Source: Rachycentron canadum (Eukaryota; Chordata; Actinopteri; Carangiformes; Rachycentridae). From it: 64,000 nt of DNA. The first letter of the stretch is position 1. Each line of letters begins with the position of its first letter. The notes beneath the pieces were generated by a model. The model was given only the letters and a program-made list of their open reading frames with translations, ran no database searches and was not told the origin of the DNA. The stretch is taken from contig CM076659.1 of the NCBI GenBank assembly GCA_038496675.1, positions 11,386,338 through 11,450,337 of the forward strand. Direction: 5' to 3'. The translations under genes were made by a program, and so were the position numbers. Positions 36,001-48,352 of the stretch are shown in pieces.

Positions 36001-37100
36001 TGCAAAAGCAAACTGTCTGCCCTTTGAGTATATTATTTCCAGATCACAGCCTGCAGACTATTGCAATATAATAATTGACTTCTTACACTCAGTTACACAA
36101 AACAAGCAGCCCAGTGATACAGCATCTTTACACATATTCAAAATATTAAACTGTCTAAGTGCCATTTCTGAATGCCCACTAACAAGACCCATCTCAACTT
36201 AAGATGTCTTGTTAAATTGAGACCTTGTTCCCCAGTGGACTTAAATGTAAAACATATCTCTACCCTTGACAAGCAATGTTAATCCATTTAGTGTAACGAA
36301 CTAACATGTCCCTAATTAAAATATGCCTTTTAATGATACATACTGACATCCTGGAAAACACTGTCACGCTTCCCTCCTTTAATACAGGAATATGCTAATT
36401 GCTTCAGTAACACTGGTGTTCAAATCCCAAGGCTACGTCCACATCCTGAGGGAGTTAGTGTGTTGGAGCTTTGAAACCTCTGTTCAAAAAAAAAAAAAGG
36501 TGTGGGGGGGGGGGGGCTGTGCCATTTCTTGGGTTGTTTTGACCACAAGAAAATGTTCAAGAGCTTTGGGGACTGGCTCATTTACAGATGTTCAATTTAC
36601 CATTTTGGAGCCTCGTGGCTTCACGCCACCCTCCTTCAGTCCACCACCTCACCTATAGGTGCTGGAGGGCAGATAGAGACCATCAAGCTTCCACCCCGTC
36701 CTCATGGCAGCTCATTTAAAACAAATCAGCTTGATTGCTGAGTTGCAGGACTCACAAGGCCCAGGTTATAGTGCAATTAAAGCCCTCTAATTCTTCAGTT
36801 CGGAAAGAGCCAGTAGGTAATTAACTATATATAATGAAAACCTTTTGTTATGTCTTGGTTTTCTCAACATTTAATTTTTGTTTCCCGATGTGTGAGGCTG
36901 TTTTGTTTGATGGGCAGTAAGGGGCAGGTTTGTGTAGGTGGGGTCTGCAGCCCTCTGTGGCAGGGACCCTGGATGAGAGCAGGGCTTTAGTTAATAGGTT
37001 CTCTCTGGACAGATGAGGTCCATTAGGAGGTTAATTTAAAAATGAATAGAGGACATAGAGAGAGCAAAAGAGAGATGGTGGCAGAACACAGACCACACAG
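33059..37100. other. intergenic DNA, mostly AT-rich, no gene
   Basis: No coding exon or recognised repeat. Unique islands with TAAT cores lie at 34590-34830 (TTTTAATTATCTGTGG, CAATTACATTAATCAGG). A13 and G13 runs are at 36486-36516. A GTCACGCTTCC at 36363 partly resembles a Pax2/5/8 paired-domain site but is not a full match. Confidence 0.65.
36486..36516. repeat. poly(A)13 and poly(G)13 runs
   Basis: A13 (36486-36498), then GGTGT, then a G13 run (36504-36516). G-run length here is prone to sequencing and assembly error. Confidence 0.85.
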
Positions 37101-37109
37101 TTCATGGAA

Positions 37110-37620
37110 GAAGCAATATATAGCATCAAATATTTATTTATCTGCAAATAAATGCTGCTAATTAAGCATGTGTTAATTAAATAGGCGCACAGCCAAAGCA
37201 TCCATTTAAGCAGACACTCACAAAATGACCAAATGAAAACAAGGAAGTCTGCTCCAGACCAAGCACAACTGAACCCTATCACTTCCCATCCATGAGGCCA
37301 TTTCTTAAACATTGAGGCATTGTTCAGATGCATGGACTGCAGCCCCTGCCGCCCAATTTCCATTTCTTTCCCCCCTGCAGAAAGGCTGAATCTGATCCGG
37401 ACCCATTGGTGTGTGGATAATGAAGGGGTTACCAGGAGCTGGGAGAGGCCCAGTAATTCCCCGCACCAGGGGACTGGGTTTTTGGGTGGGGTTTGGATGA
37501 GTAGCCCTGCTCCGTGATGCATGCACTCATGTGAGCTTGTGACAGCCTTTACCCAAATCCAAGACCAGACATAGGCACTGCATGTATTATATAGAGATAC
37601 AGTACAGAACCCAGCTTCAA
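37110..37620. promoter_or_regulatory. candidate regulatory island overlapping a 197-codon chance ORF
   Basis: Unique sequence with ATTTATTTATCTGCAAATAA, CTAATTAAG (37158-37166) and TTAATTAA (37173-37180), all within 60 bp. The minus-strand reading frame open across 37031-37624 has no recognisable domain, so the open frame is more simply explained by lack of stops than by a gene. Enhancer call is inferred. Confidence 0.35.
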
Positions 37621-37624
37621 ACAT

Positions 37625-39515
37625 TTTATAACTGCAGAAATGCTATTTTCCATACAAATGGGGTTCATGCTGTATACATTAGTATTTGTATTACTTTGAT
37701 CTTCTGTATGTATCGGAAAGGATTGTCCTAAAAAGTCATTGCATGTATTATAGCTACAGTGCAGTGTTTAGCAGTTTGTGTTGCAGGATGGATTAATGAC
37801 TCAAACAACTGATAACAACATAAACATGGGATTTAAATCTAAGACTCCTTTACATGTCATGGTGAGTTCATCATCCTCTTTTTTTCAGTAGATGTGGGAG
37901 TAACCCAGCTCAACCTAAGGTCACAGGAATTAGCATATCATCTGGCAAAATGGTTAGCCAATGTGTGGGCGTCTCCCTGAGGGGGGTCACCTTAAACATC
38001 AGTATTAAAGCATCAAGAGACCTCCACGTGCTCCAGGGTTAAGTATCGCCACTTCATTATGGTAAAGATGTGAACAACTACCCAACCTACCAACGCTGTC
38101 AATAGCGATTGAGTCCTGACTATATCCAGCCTGACTAACCCTCTCTCAGGACCCGGCATGAGCCTCCATCCATCATCTGAATACTCCAGGCCCAAATCAT
38201 TGCCGATCATTATAGTAACAGAGAGAGTCTCGAGGATTGGCCGTGATTGTTAGATCACAGGGATCTGAGGGGTGATCCATCACACTGGGTGGCACACTAA
38301 CACCTCTGTGTGATGGGGTTCACCTCAAGGGTCAGGGCCAGGTCAGTCAGAAGAGAGTCCCTCCACAGAGAATACCTCTAACATCCCCAGTTACCAAGCA
38401 AAGGCTCCAAAAGTGCAGGGTAAGTAAAATCATTTCCTATTTCATTTGTCTTCCTGTATCACCAATCAGCAATAATATATAGATTTTTCAATAAAGTATA
38501 GATTATTAATAAACAGCAAATCCCAAAACTGAATCCTTTGTGCATCAGAACTACAGTGTCTGCTTCACAACGCGAGATGAGCCAGTGACCCCATCCGACT
38601 TGTTTCTCAGAACTGGTGCAACACAACACAGTAACCTGAGGCTATGTGTTGTCATCCAAATGAGATAAGTTTATTTTCCCTAGACCAGCATTTGTTTCAT
38701 CAGCCTGTAGGGTCGCAGACCACACTAGGAAGCAGTGGGGAGTCCTTCTCAGCACCTGCAGCTCTATAGCGAGGTGGCCCGCTAGCAAGAAAAGGCTTTG
38801 GCCGCTGCCCAAATATCTGCCTGCACCTTCTGTGCAAAACGCACCAGCCTTAGGAAACCAGGAGGCAGCAATATTGTGGAACAAATGTCCCCTAATCTCA
38901 GCCTGCTGGTCTGGGGTCCTGGGTGGGGCCTCCACGTTGTCCCATCCAAAGATCCACCAGCTCTACGGGCATGGGACCTTTTATAGTGACCAACCATGAT
39001 GAAGTGCCAGTGATCTGTAGGCAGTGAACTACATTTATATCAGAGGAAGTAAAAGTATTTTACCTGAATCATAAGTTTATTGTTCCATTTAAATGTAGCT
39101 TCACAGACTCTTTCAAAGCAAAAATGAAATGACATTGGAGTAGGATATTCACTTTGGAATTGGTCAAATTTGTTTGTGGGACTTCATTCTTATCTCTGAC
39201 TGATCACAATAGCTCACAAAAGTTATCCACTGTGAACCCAATCTCCATTCTTGCTGTGGCATGATGTTCACTGTATATACACACATTCACATTTTAACAT
39301 GTTTACATGAAATAATCTCAAAAAAGACATATGCAGCTCCCAGGCTGCAAAAAAGATTTGACACAGTGGGTTTTCATGTCTAGATTCACTCTGACAGAAA
39401 GATGCATGTTGGGTAAGCAGGACCACACTCAATCTACAGAGGTGTTCTAGTGAGATGTCTCCTGTAAAGTCCTGGGTGGTTTTCATTAACATGTTAACAC
39501 ATACAACACATTATG
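37625..39515. other. intergenic DNA, no gene
   Basis: Unique sequence with moderate GC at 37900-38230 and 38600-38990 and AT-rich stretches between. No exon, recognised repeat or convincing motif cluster. Confidence 0.6.
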
Positions 39516-39519
39516 CTAA

Positions 39520-39860
39520 GGGCTACTTCCACAGTAATACATTTTCAGTTTAAACTGTTTTAGCTCTGTTTTTGCTCCACTAACACATGACCATTCACGC
39601 ACACAGAGCCTGTGCAAACAGCAGGCAGATTGTCTAGTCTGCAGTTGATAAGTTAAGGAAAATATTATGATACAAGGTAGTAGGCAGAGGTAGGGAGAAA
39701 CCCAGAATTTCTACATCATCGTTTCCATCGTTGCCCCTTCACAGTGCAAAGCAACCCCAGAGATTTCAATCTGAAACGGGACCGGCAGCGTCTCCACTTC
39801 AGGCATAAACTCCAGAGTAGTGTGGACAGAGCAAAATTGGTGTGTTTAAAAAAAAAAAAA
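39520..39860. mobile_element. probable diverged interspersed repeat
   Basis: Segments CTTCCACAGTAATACATTTTC, AGCTCTGTTTTTGCTCC, CATCGTTTCCATCGTTGCCC, AATCTGAAACGGGACCGGC and AGTGTGGACAGAGCAAAA resemble a teleost repeat in which 'tccacact...' ends flank gttttcagttt- and aaacggga-type blocks. It ends in an A13 run (39848-39860). The match is from memory and diverged; class not assigned. Confidence 0.45.
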
Positions 39861-41283
39861 TGTAGTCATGTGGATGTTGCTTGAGTGACTATTAACGGCT
39901 GGTTTCTAAAGCTGGCAGGTTCAGTGCAGACTGACACTATGACACAAAATTATCCCTTCTTTACACAACTGGATACTAACCGACTACTCATCAGTATAAA
40001 GGCTAATAGACCTTCATTGGTCCGTAGAAATACAAGGCTATTTAGCTTTGCACGATCTTCCATTATTAGATGTTTTGTTGTGTATTTGTTTTTTTAATTG
40101 GTCAATCAGAGGTGATACTGTTGTAATTCCTTTATAATTATGGATAGTTCATTTTTTATCACATAAAAACAATATATATTTTTATTTATTTTATTTATAA
40201 TCATTTTTTAAAATCATATTTAAATCATAATTCAGCAATTAGGTATCATACTCTGAGCCAGATCTGTTACTAAATACATTAACAGTTTTTTCGGGTATGG
40301 CTATTTTTTAAATGAGAAATTCTGTCCATCATGCCCAGTGAGGTTGAGTTGTGGCCTTTTAGGCCTCTTGTCTTCATTAGTGTCCTGCTGACAGAAAACA
40401 AACAAATACTCTAATATTATCTTATGTCACTGCGCATATATTTATTTATTTTCATTTACATTTACAGTTATATTTGTGGCAAATACCGTATATTAATGCA
40501 TCCTTAAAAATGTAGCTGTGTACTACTACACTGTAGCAAGTTATAAACCAGATTTTAAATGTTAAATTGTTCACTTATTGCATATTGACCAAAAACCTAC
40601 CAACAGGCTTGGTCTGTTATTAAAGTGTTCAGAAATGTTTCCAATTTAAGAGATCTGTGTCTTTCTTCTGTTTACTTCCTCTGTCATTCCATCACTTACT
40701 CTATGGTTTTTATATCACTATATTTTATATTTTGTACTGCAAGAGACTTGACACAGATGGAGACAAATAAAAATTATGATGATCCTACAGTGTTTTTCAA
40801 AACTTTAAATTTATTACTCAGAAAAGTTCCTGCATACAAAGCAAATTCCAGTCCGTTTAGTCTGTGAACGAGACCTGTGTCTTTTGTAGCCTGGCACACA
40901 AGAAGTTGCCCTGTGGAGTGTGTTATTGGAAAATAATATTTGAAATTATTTTCCTGATCACTGGCTTATCTCTTGGAATTCTTCCACCTCCAGTGAAAAG
41001 TTCTGCAATTTGAACAAAACAAACAGAAATGCACTCATCTACAGTTACTGAAATTTATTTTTACTGTTCCAAAAACTGACTTTCCATTTTTCATAATCAG
41101 TTCTGATAGATAACAATTAAATTTTAGAGTGCGTGAGAAGAAGGCGTTTTTTACTTTCGGATTCAGTATTCATGTTGTTCAATATATTTTATTCAACTGC
41201 TTAGGAAGGAGAATATAAAAAGAAGCAGAACACATGAAAATGGCCACAGGGCCAAAGATCAATCACTATCAGCTGATATACAG

Positions 41284-41330
41284 TATATATATATATATAT
41301 ATATATGCATGTGTGTGTGTGTGTGTGTAT
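41284..41330. repeat. compound (TA)n(TG)n microsatellite
   Basis: About 11 TA units, then GCA, then about 10 GT units. Confidence 0.95.
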
Positions 41331-42625
41331 GTTTACTTCAAATGAGCAGTCAACTGGGGGTGGCGAGTGTATCTATGGCAACGGTCTGGTCCCCAGCTGT
41401 CACTGTGAAGAAGAAGATGGGTGCCATGACAGAGGAGACCACTTAACCTCAGCTGCTCCTCAGCTTAGGGGAGTCAAGATGCTGCCGAAACCCGTACAGA
41501 ACCTCACTTAATATGTAGACAATAAGCCCCCCTCACCAGACAAAAGATGACTTCAAACCAGCCGATGGAAAAAAAAAAACAGGGAGTGAGCTTTGCAGAG
41601 GCTCCTCTTCATAGAAGTGGAGTTGAGTATCAGGAGCTCCAGTACAGCAGATGGAATGTTTTAGGGGTAAGAGAGGGGGGAAATTGGCAAAAGCTAATTA
41701 GATCTGGTTTAACTGGAGAATCGCTTTAATTGTTAACTGTTAACTTCTGATAGAGGGATCCCATTTTGCAGCAGATTTTAACTCTGCTGTAACCATCTGC
41801 TAGAGCTGCATCAAACTACACAGAATGAATACAAAACAAACTGGTGGAAATTAGCGAGTGCAAGTATCTGTTATCTGTCGAGGTTCTTTAAAGAGGAATA
41901 AACTTAATGCAGTTGGCAAGAAATTCTCCCAGAAATTAAGTTTATGGCTATACATTATGTATTTGCAATAGAAATTATGTTTTGAGTCGTACATAATGAT
42001 TTTTTTCCATTATAATGAGGAAAAATTTTTACGACTTTCTTATAGTACAAAACTGTAGCACTTCCTATGCTAGAAAAAGTTCACATAATACAGCAACAAC
42101 TATGTTTCCCTCTACACACATTTGGGAAAACACATTAGTAATATGTAAACTGAATTTCTGGATTGACAACATTGGTTCTTTATTTTATACAAGACTACAG
42201 AGACTAAAAGTTATGCACTTATAAAAGCACATCACAGATAATGATACAAATTCAGGAAATAACTTTCAGATGTCATTGAGTTTATATAAATAATTGAATT
42301 CTGGTTTTCATGAAAACACTTTGTTGAGTTCAAAGAGGACTTTGCAAATGTAATACCAAGTATTTGATGTTAGAATTACATTCAACAATTATTTGCCTAT
42401 GGATTAAATAGTTGTCTTTAAAATGTCAGAAAATAGTGAATCACAATTTCCTACTTCCTAAGCTGATGTTTCTATATATTCCAAACATAGTCGCATACTC
42501 ATCATAGCAGTGAGGAAGCTGGAAACTCTTTATTATTACAACACCCTTTATTACACCTGCTGTTGTGAATAAGTGAATAATTTGGGGTTCATCAGCTGAC
42601 AAGGCCGGACTGACTGACTTGAGGT

Positions 42626-42678
42626 TGGAGGGAGGGAGGTGGGTGATGGAGGGAAGGAGGGATGGAGGGAGGGGTGGG
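42626..42678. repeat. GGGA/GGAT-rich G-tract repeat
   Basis: Irregular units of GGAGGGAGG, GGATGGAGGG and GGGTGGG. Runs of three or more G at short spacing make it a potential G-quadruplex. Confidence 0.8.
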
Positions 42679-42946
42679 TCTGACAGGGTGTCGTCACGGC
42701 TGTGACACGTATTGCCGGTGACAGAGGTTAGAGGGTCAGACAGGAAGGTCTGTTGTTATGAAGGGGAAGCGGACTGCATTGTTCAGCCCTCTCTCCCTCC
42801 CGCAAAGCGCAAGCTCATTCTGTGTTTTCTCCTTTATCTACCATTGTCTCTTTGTCTGTTCCTGTCTCCATTTCTGTCTTTGCCATCAGAAACACTCTTG
42901 TCTTACTCTCAGCCACCCTTCTCCTGCAAGCAATTGTTCTGTCTCT

Positions 42947-42967
42947 TCTTTTTTTTTTTTTTTTTTA
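42947..42967. repeat. poly(T) tract
   Basis: A T-run of about 17-20 in a pyrimidine-rich stretch (42790-43015), without a recognised element. Confidence 0.85.
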
Positions 42968-45529
42968 CATTTTTTCCTTCTTTTTCTCTCTCCACATTTT
43001 TCTGAGTCTATCCATCCAGCCTAGGCATCACTCCCTCTGGCTTTCTGTATGTGCATGCATTTGTGTGTCTGTGTGTTTGTGAGTGTGTGTGCGTCTGCCT
43101 CAGGCCATCCCATGGGAGGCTTCACAGGCTTTAGAGGCCAAATGAGGTGTAAGTCTATTAAAAAGGCAGAGCCAATGTGTAGATTCACAGCATGGCATGT
43201 CATTCAGGTGCAGTTAATTTCCACTTGATCAACAGTAGATGTGTTGCAGATGTGAGCACAATGTGACTTGCAGGTCAGCATCAACACATCTACCATCATC
43301 TTTAGCAGCCTCAGGTGAACCTTCAAGACATTTCGATGCTTAAGCCACAGCTGTTGCTGAGGTTTTATACGAGAACACACACACTGATCAGGTCTGAGCT
43401 AATTCAAAACACTGTCAAAGTTTCCACATAAATTCAGAGAATGACGGATTGGAACTGCATCTTTCTGCAGTTCATTTGCAATGGAGATTCTCTTGCTAAC
43501 CATTCAGTGGAAACAGGACAAAACAAGCATGTTTGTAGGCTACGCATAGCCCGCTGTTTGCGTATATATGTGCCACAAAATCCCATGAAAAGACAGAGAG
43601 ATTAAATAGGCCTGTTTATTCATATGAAGATGACAAATGTAGTAAGCTGGAGGAAAAACGAAAGGCTTGGAGAACACACTATTCATTATAAGAGTGCCTG
43701 TGGGTCATCATGTTTTTATCTAAATCAGGTCCTAGCCCATTTTCCAAACCACACCACCAGGCTAGACGCATGTGTTTCTACTTAACCTACTTCAGGTGTC
43801 CCGGTGTTGTGAGTATAGCTCTACACAATGTGTGTATTGGGAGTAAAGTGACATGAGAGCAGTGTAACCAGAGTCTGTCAAGGCTAATTATAGGTGATTC
43901 TGGGTGTAGCTTGCACTGCTAAAAAATTTAATTTGATATTGATTTGATACTTAAATGGTCTACGTCCATTCCTATCATTATAACATGGAAGCATGGCTGC
44001 CAATACACAAGCCCACTGACTCTTCACAGGGTGACTCCAAAAGGCTGTGTAGGAGTTTTCATGTACTCAGCACCAAATCAAGTCATATATAGTGGTCCCC
44101 TCTTCTAGTATACGCAACTGTGAAGAGAATATTGTGTTGAATGTCATCACTTGACAGTGCATTTACTTTTACACTGACTTGTGTCTTTGTTCTGATATTA
44201 ATTGAGAAACCTGGTTATCCGTGTCTGTGTATGAATGATCATAACAATATCCAGGTTTCTGATCCCTGTATCCCAGTTTCTGTGGAAATACTGCAGCCAG
44301 ATCATTGGGTTTCACATGGCATTTGCATGTACAACATATAACCAGAATACTCTATAAGACTAAGACCAGGATGCTAAGTTCCTTGAAAATGCACACACAG
44401 TCCACATGTCTACTGTATGCCAACTCAGGCATCAGCTCATACTGAAGTAAAGGCCTGTATTGTCATGAAAATGTGGAATTAAACTAGCAGATTAGTAAAC
44501 TGAACCATGATGCCTCTGGGTTGCTTTTGTATTTAGTCAGTACCTGCTCCTGTGTGAAAGGTTCAGCTGCACCATAGATTATGTCTCACAATGAAAGAGT
44601 GTTTGACTTGTGCTTGTCCTGTGATGGAATGATGTTTCTAAACAGGGGGGTGATTCATACCTACATAAAGTCCCCTGCCCAAAATAAAAAAAAAAAGGGG
44701 AAAATGAGTTCATGAATTTTAAAGCCTCATTTTACATGGTACTAAACAAGATTGCAGGATTTGTCGAACCGTGCAGTGATGATGAGTTGGATGTGGAGGT
44801 TTTCCTGACATGACTGCAAAGCTGATGAGTTTCTGAAAGTGTATGTTTTGATATAGGTGGGCGGACACCAAAACAGACACCTGCCATCAAACTGTGAATT
44901 TCACTGCTGCTGGCGTCAACCTGCTCTGTCTGTGTGCGGGCGCTGAGGGGGGCTGAGGTCAGTAGCCCAGCTCTGACCTCTTTGGGCCCATTTCTCTGAC
45001 AGGCATTTGTCACTCTGTGAAGGGCTGTATGCCGTAATAGATTATTGACCACCTCAGCAGTCCCATCACTCCACTTGGCTCCGATCCCCAATACAGCCAC
45101 CTTTATCGCCACACAGAAGCCAGAAGAAAAGACAGACAGCAACAGCGTGAGGAACATGTTTTGATGAATGAAAAGCTTATGCTTTAAATTGAAAAACCAC
45201 CATTTTATATGAAAAGCATGTGAATTACAGTCTTGTTGGCAATCTTAAAATCATCAGAATCCAATCACACACAATGTGTGTGTGAATTCAATGGCTCATC
45301 AGAATGAATATTTATCTCTGAATTGTTGAACACAAGCAGTGAAATCACATCACACCACAGCACTTTATGGAAGCTACAGAAAATGCACAAGTGTCAAAAC
45401 AATTCTGAGTGCAAATGGACTTGAAAGTCAAAGCCTGTTCCTTTAAAAAAGGATGGGACTCTGGTCTGTCTCTGATGAATTAGGGGGAAAGTAGGTCTTT
45501 CCTCCATATTGTGTGTTTTTTGTTTTGGC

Positions 45530-45720
45530 ACATTCTGGGGTCCTTAATTGTATGATAATTCATCTCGGAGCACTAATTTACCCCCTGCCAGTCGCTTTAA
45601 ATGTTGGAGCATTTTGTGAACCAGCACTCAGAATTAGAAATGAGCCCATGGCTCAAAGAAGTGTGTCTTCCAGCTAAGGAGCATATTTATACCCATATTC
45701 TTCAGCCTTTTTTTCCGCAT
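45530..45720. promoter_or_regulatory. candidate conserved enhancer downstream of pax2
   Basis: Contains TCCTTAATTGTATGATAATTC, GAGCACTAATTTACCCCC and CCAGTCGCTTTAAATG in unique sequence, with three homeodomain cores in 50 bp. Inference from composition and motifs. Confidence 0.4.
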
Positions 45721-46089
45721 TAGTGTTTTCGGCATATGAGAGCCCATATGTGGTGTTTTCTGATAGAAAGACATTGTTTTAATGTATGACATTTCATGAT
45801 TTCCCTCCCTTCTCAAAAAAGTTTAAGGATACTTAAACTTAAAAAAAGAAAGTGACCATTTGACTTTTCACTTTAAGGCTTATATGCAGTGAATGTTTAG
45901 AAACAGTTGTATCCAAAAAGCTAAAATAGTAGGAAGCACTGCACAGCAAATGAGTGTTTTCCTCCACTGAAATGTACCATGCACACATAATGATTCAGAT
46001 CCAGTGCAGTGTGATGGTTTTGATGTGGCATGTTGGGTCTGCAATATGTCCCTCTCCAGCAATTCATATAATAACTACCTGCTGTTCAG

Positions 46090-46270
46090 ATTCTTGGGCC
46101 CTGTCTGTCATGCGATTGGGGGACATTTAGGCTTATTTTGCCATTGCTTATTTAGCCACGGGAGGCCTATTAATTTCAGCAGGCCCTGTCCTCTCCAGGG
46201 GCGATCACTACCCGCAGCACGCGCGTCCCATTGTTTAGATCCATTTACATCTGTGGTCAATGAATAATGA
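46090..46270. promoter_or_regulatory. candidate conserved enhancer with SOX site and CpG cluster
   Basis: Unique sequence with CATGCGATTGGGGGAC, GGCCTATTAATTTCAGC, CpG-dense GCAGCACGCGCGTCCC (46214-46229), a SOX-type CCATTGTTT (46228-46236) and GTCAATGAATAATGAC. The CpG density is unusual for this AT-rich intergenic stretch. Enhancer role inferred. Confidence 0.45.
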
Positions 46271-46479
46271 CAGCTCCAACACAGCAAAGTACATAGTAGC
46301 ACACAAATGCACAGGGACACAAATAGACACACAAACTGAACAGATTTCCCAAATGTCGGGTTAACAAAAAAGGAAAATAACATTTTGGGGCTTGCTATGC
46401 TTTATATACAGAGCATTATGATTAAAAGCTGCATAACACCATGCGGAGCTGTAACTTTCCTTTGTGATTCTCCTCCCTG

Positions 46480-46720
46480 TTAGAAATTCTGGTGGTACGG
46501 CTGTTATTTTGGCACTCTCCCAACCGTATTTGACCCATTAAATTAGCCACATTGGTTGATATGGTGCCATGCTAATGTTGAGGGTTTCTCTCCATTGGGT
46601 GCACAGACTCCTGGCACCCGGTATTTCACTCTGGCTGTGCAAAAGAGGCTGTGCCACTGCTACCACACATCATAGAATATTAACCCTTTTCTGTTCCCTG
46701 GCAAATACACCAGATGGCAC
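46480..46720. promoter_or_regulatory. candidate conserved enhancer
   Basis: Unique sequence (GGTGGTACGGCTG, CCAACCGTATTTGACCC, TTAAATTAGCCACATTGG, CCATGCTAATGTTGAGG) with no repeats and steady composition over 240 bp. Inference only. Confidence 0.35.
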
Positions 46721-47286
46721 AGCACAATAACAGCTGTCAATTTCAAGGCAGTGCCTCTTTGGTGGATTTTTCCCCCTTGCTCTTTGGGACGCTGGGAGGA
46801 TTTTTTAAGACATAATAAGCGAACTGATGTGCTGTTTCAGATCGTAATGAATCAAATGTTACAGTGGAGCAAGAAGCGTGTTTCCTCCCTGGGAAACCAA
46901 AGAAGTGTTACAGAGCGAGTGCAACAGTCAGCTGCAATACACAAACATGTGCATAAAAACACGCACGCAAACACACAGAACTGGCAATGGGGCTGTGGAG
47001 ATTTTGCACATTGAAATGTACAGCACCAGGCTGAGGTTTCCCCTCCCTTCACCGGAGCCTTCGTAGCAGTCATGAGATGAGGTCCCTGGTGCCCCCTCAG
47101 CTGCCACTCTAGTTAAATTAAAACTGAGGCCTCCAAATACATTCCTCATTGTGAGCCGAAAGCGCAGGAAAGTTGTATTTGGCCCAAGTGGTGGCTGGGG
47201 AATTGTCCCCCTAACCCAGTCCCATTCGCCTTATTTACATGATAAAAGCTGGAGTCAGGAAAAGCCACAAGCCCCAGGCTGTGGTG

Positions 47287-47318
47287 TTTTTTTTTCTTCT
47301 TCTTCTTCTTTTTTTTTT
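47287..47318. repeat. (TTC)n / T-rich tract
   Basis: T9 followed by CTT units and T9; simple pyrimidine tract. Confidence 0.85.
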
Positions 47319-47533
47319 CCATTAATTCATTTCTTTACCAACATCACGTCTCCTTCATCAGAGGCAAGTGACGAAATCATAGTAGCAATTTAGATTTAGT
47401 TTAACACACTCCCCGGAAAACAGGACTGGGAATTGCCTCTGTGCCTGTCACATGTCTCTACCTGCATCTCACCCACCTGAATGAGAAGGAGGGAAAGTGT
47501 TTTACATACCTCTGACGACCCCATCATTCTGGG

Positions 47534-47571
47534 ATTTGCCAATAGTAGGGTTTTCCCTACTATTGGCAAAT
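47534..47571. repeat. perfect 17-bp inverted repeat, TTTT loop
   Basis: The left arm ATTTGCCAATAGTAGGG (47534-47550) is the exact reverse complement of the right arm CCCTACTATTGGCAAAT (47555-47571), separated by TTTT. Flanking bases do not pair. The perfection of the arms suggests recent origin or selection; identity is unknown. Confidence 0.85.
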
Positions 47572-48320
47572 GTTTTAAATGGATACATATCCCCACTACC
47601 CCTATATTCTCAAGAGGACTCAGCAGCCCTCAAGAATACAAGAGTATGAGGAGAGTAATATGGATTTTTACGTTAGTCTCCTTTTCAGTTCAGTCGACTG
47701 ACTTTCTTCAGCTGGAGTTATGAAAGGTAGACACAAACTGTATAACTGTCACAGAGGTCATCTATCCCTCTCATACTGTGCTTTGTAACTCAATTTCCCA
47801 CCTGGCTTGAGCTCAGGGCGACACATAGAAGTCAATTCCAATAGTGACTCCCCAAAGTGCATGTCCAATCGAGAACTCTGCAGTTTAACCTGAACGGACT
47901 TCATCAATCGCAGCGTTGAGGTAAATCAATTCTGAATTGACCTGAGTCCCAGCTCTATCTCGGGTGACACTGCATTGTCTATACGCACTGGCTGTCCGCA
48001 CCTGACTCCGCTAAACGAATCTGACTTAATGACACCACAGTGGAGCGTATAACTACCCTTGCTTGCAATCTACCCTCGCCCTCATTTCTTCTTTTTTTCA
48101 GATTCTTTTATGCCACAGGTTTCTGGCCCAGGGCTAAGAGGAGAGAAGTGCAGTCAGCAGGGGGTAAAATCCATACACATCTCCTGAGATCTCATCACAC
48201 TCATCAGTGTAAGAACTCATACAATCCTGCTAATGTCTGTGTGCCTGTCAATAGCAACTCTCACTGAGACAAAAGTGTCCTAATTAGAAAATGAAAGTGC
48301 AAACACACTTTATCAGTCTC

Positions 48321-48352
48321 TGTGTGTGTTTGTGTGTGTGTGTGTGCATGTG
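48321..48352. repeat. (TG)n microsatellite
   Basis: About 15 TG units with one TT interruption, ending GCATGTG. Confidence 0.9.

Larger units (their letters stand above)
39861..44690. other. intergenic DNA, AT-rich, no gene
   Basis: AT-rich with microsatellites at 41284-41330 and 42626-42678 and T-rich runs (42949-42967). An octamer ATTTGCAT is at 44321-44328. From 39870 to 41230 and from 41820 to 42560 the DNA is plain AT-rich with no visible feature. Confidence 0.65.
44691..47533. other. intergenic DNA with strongest downstream island cluster
   Basis: No gene. Near-palindromic CACACACAATGTGTGTGTG lies around 45267-45285. Unique islands are at 45530-45720, 46090-46270 and 46480-46720. A minus-strand ORF (44732-45157) is judged a chance frame. 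Confidence 0.65.

Noticed and set aside
36362..36375. GTCACGCTTCC as a Pax2/5/8 autoregulatory binding site
   Set aside because: Matches only the 5' half of the paired-domain consensus; half matches are expected often by chance.
37031..37624. 197-codon open reading frame on the minus strand, the longest in the window
   Set aside because: No recognisable domain, biased to Cys/Trp/Ser/Leu as in translated non-coding DNA, no splice or promoter context, and its sequence includes TTAATTAA-type motif clusters more like a regulatory element.
44732..45157. 141-codon minus-strand ORF beginning with a signal-peptide-like MFLTLLLSVFSSGFC
   Set aside because: Hydrophobic start is short and the rest has no known domain or cysteine pattern; no upstream promoter or downstream poly(A) signal in that orientation was evident.
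47534..47571. Perfect hairpin as a microRNA precursor
   Set aside because: Stem is only 17 bp with a 4-nt loop and flanks do not pair, shorter than a typical pre-miRNA.
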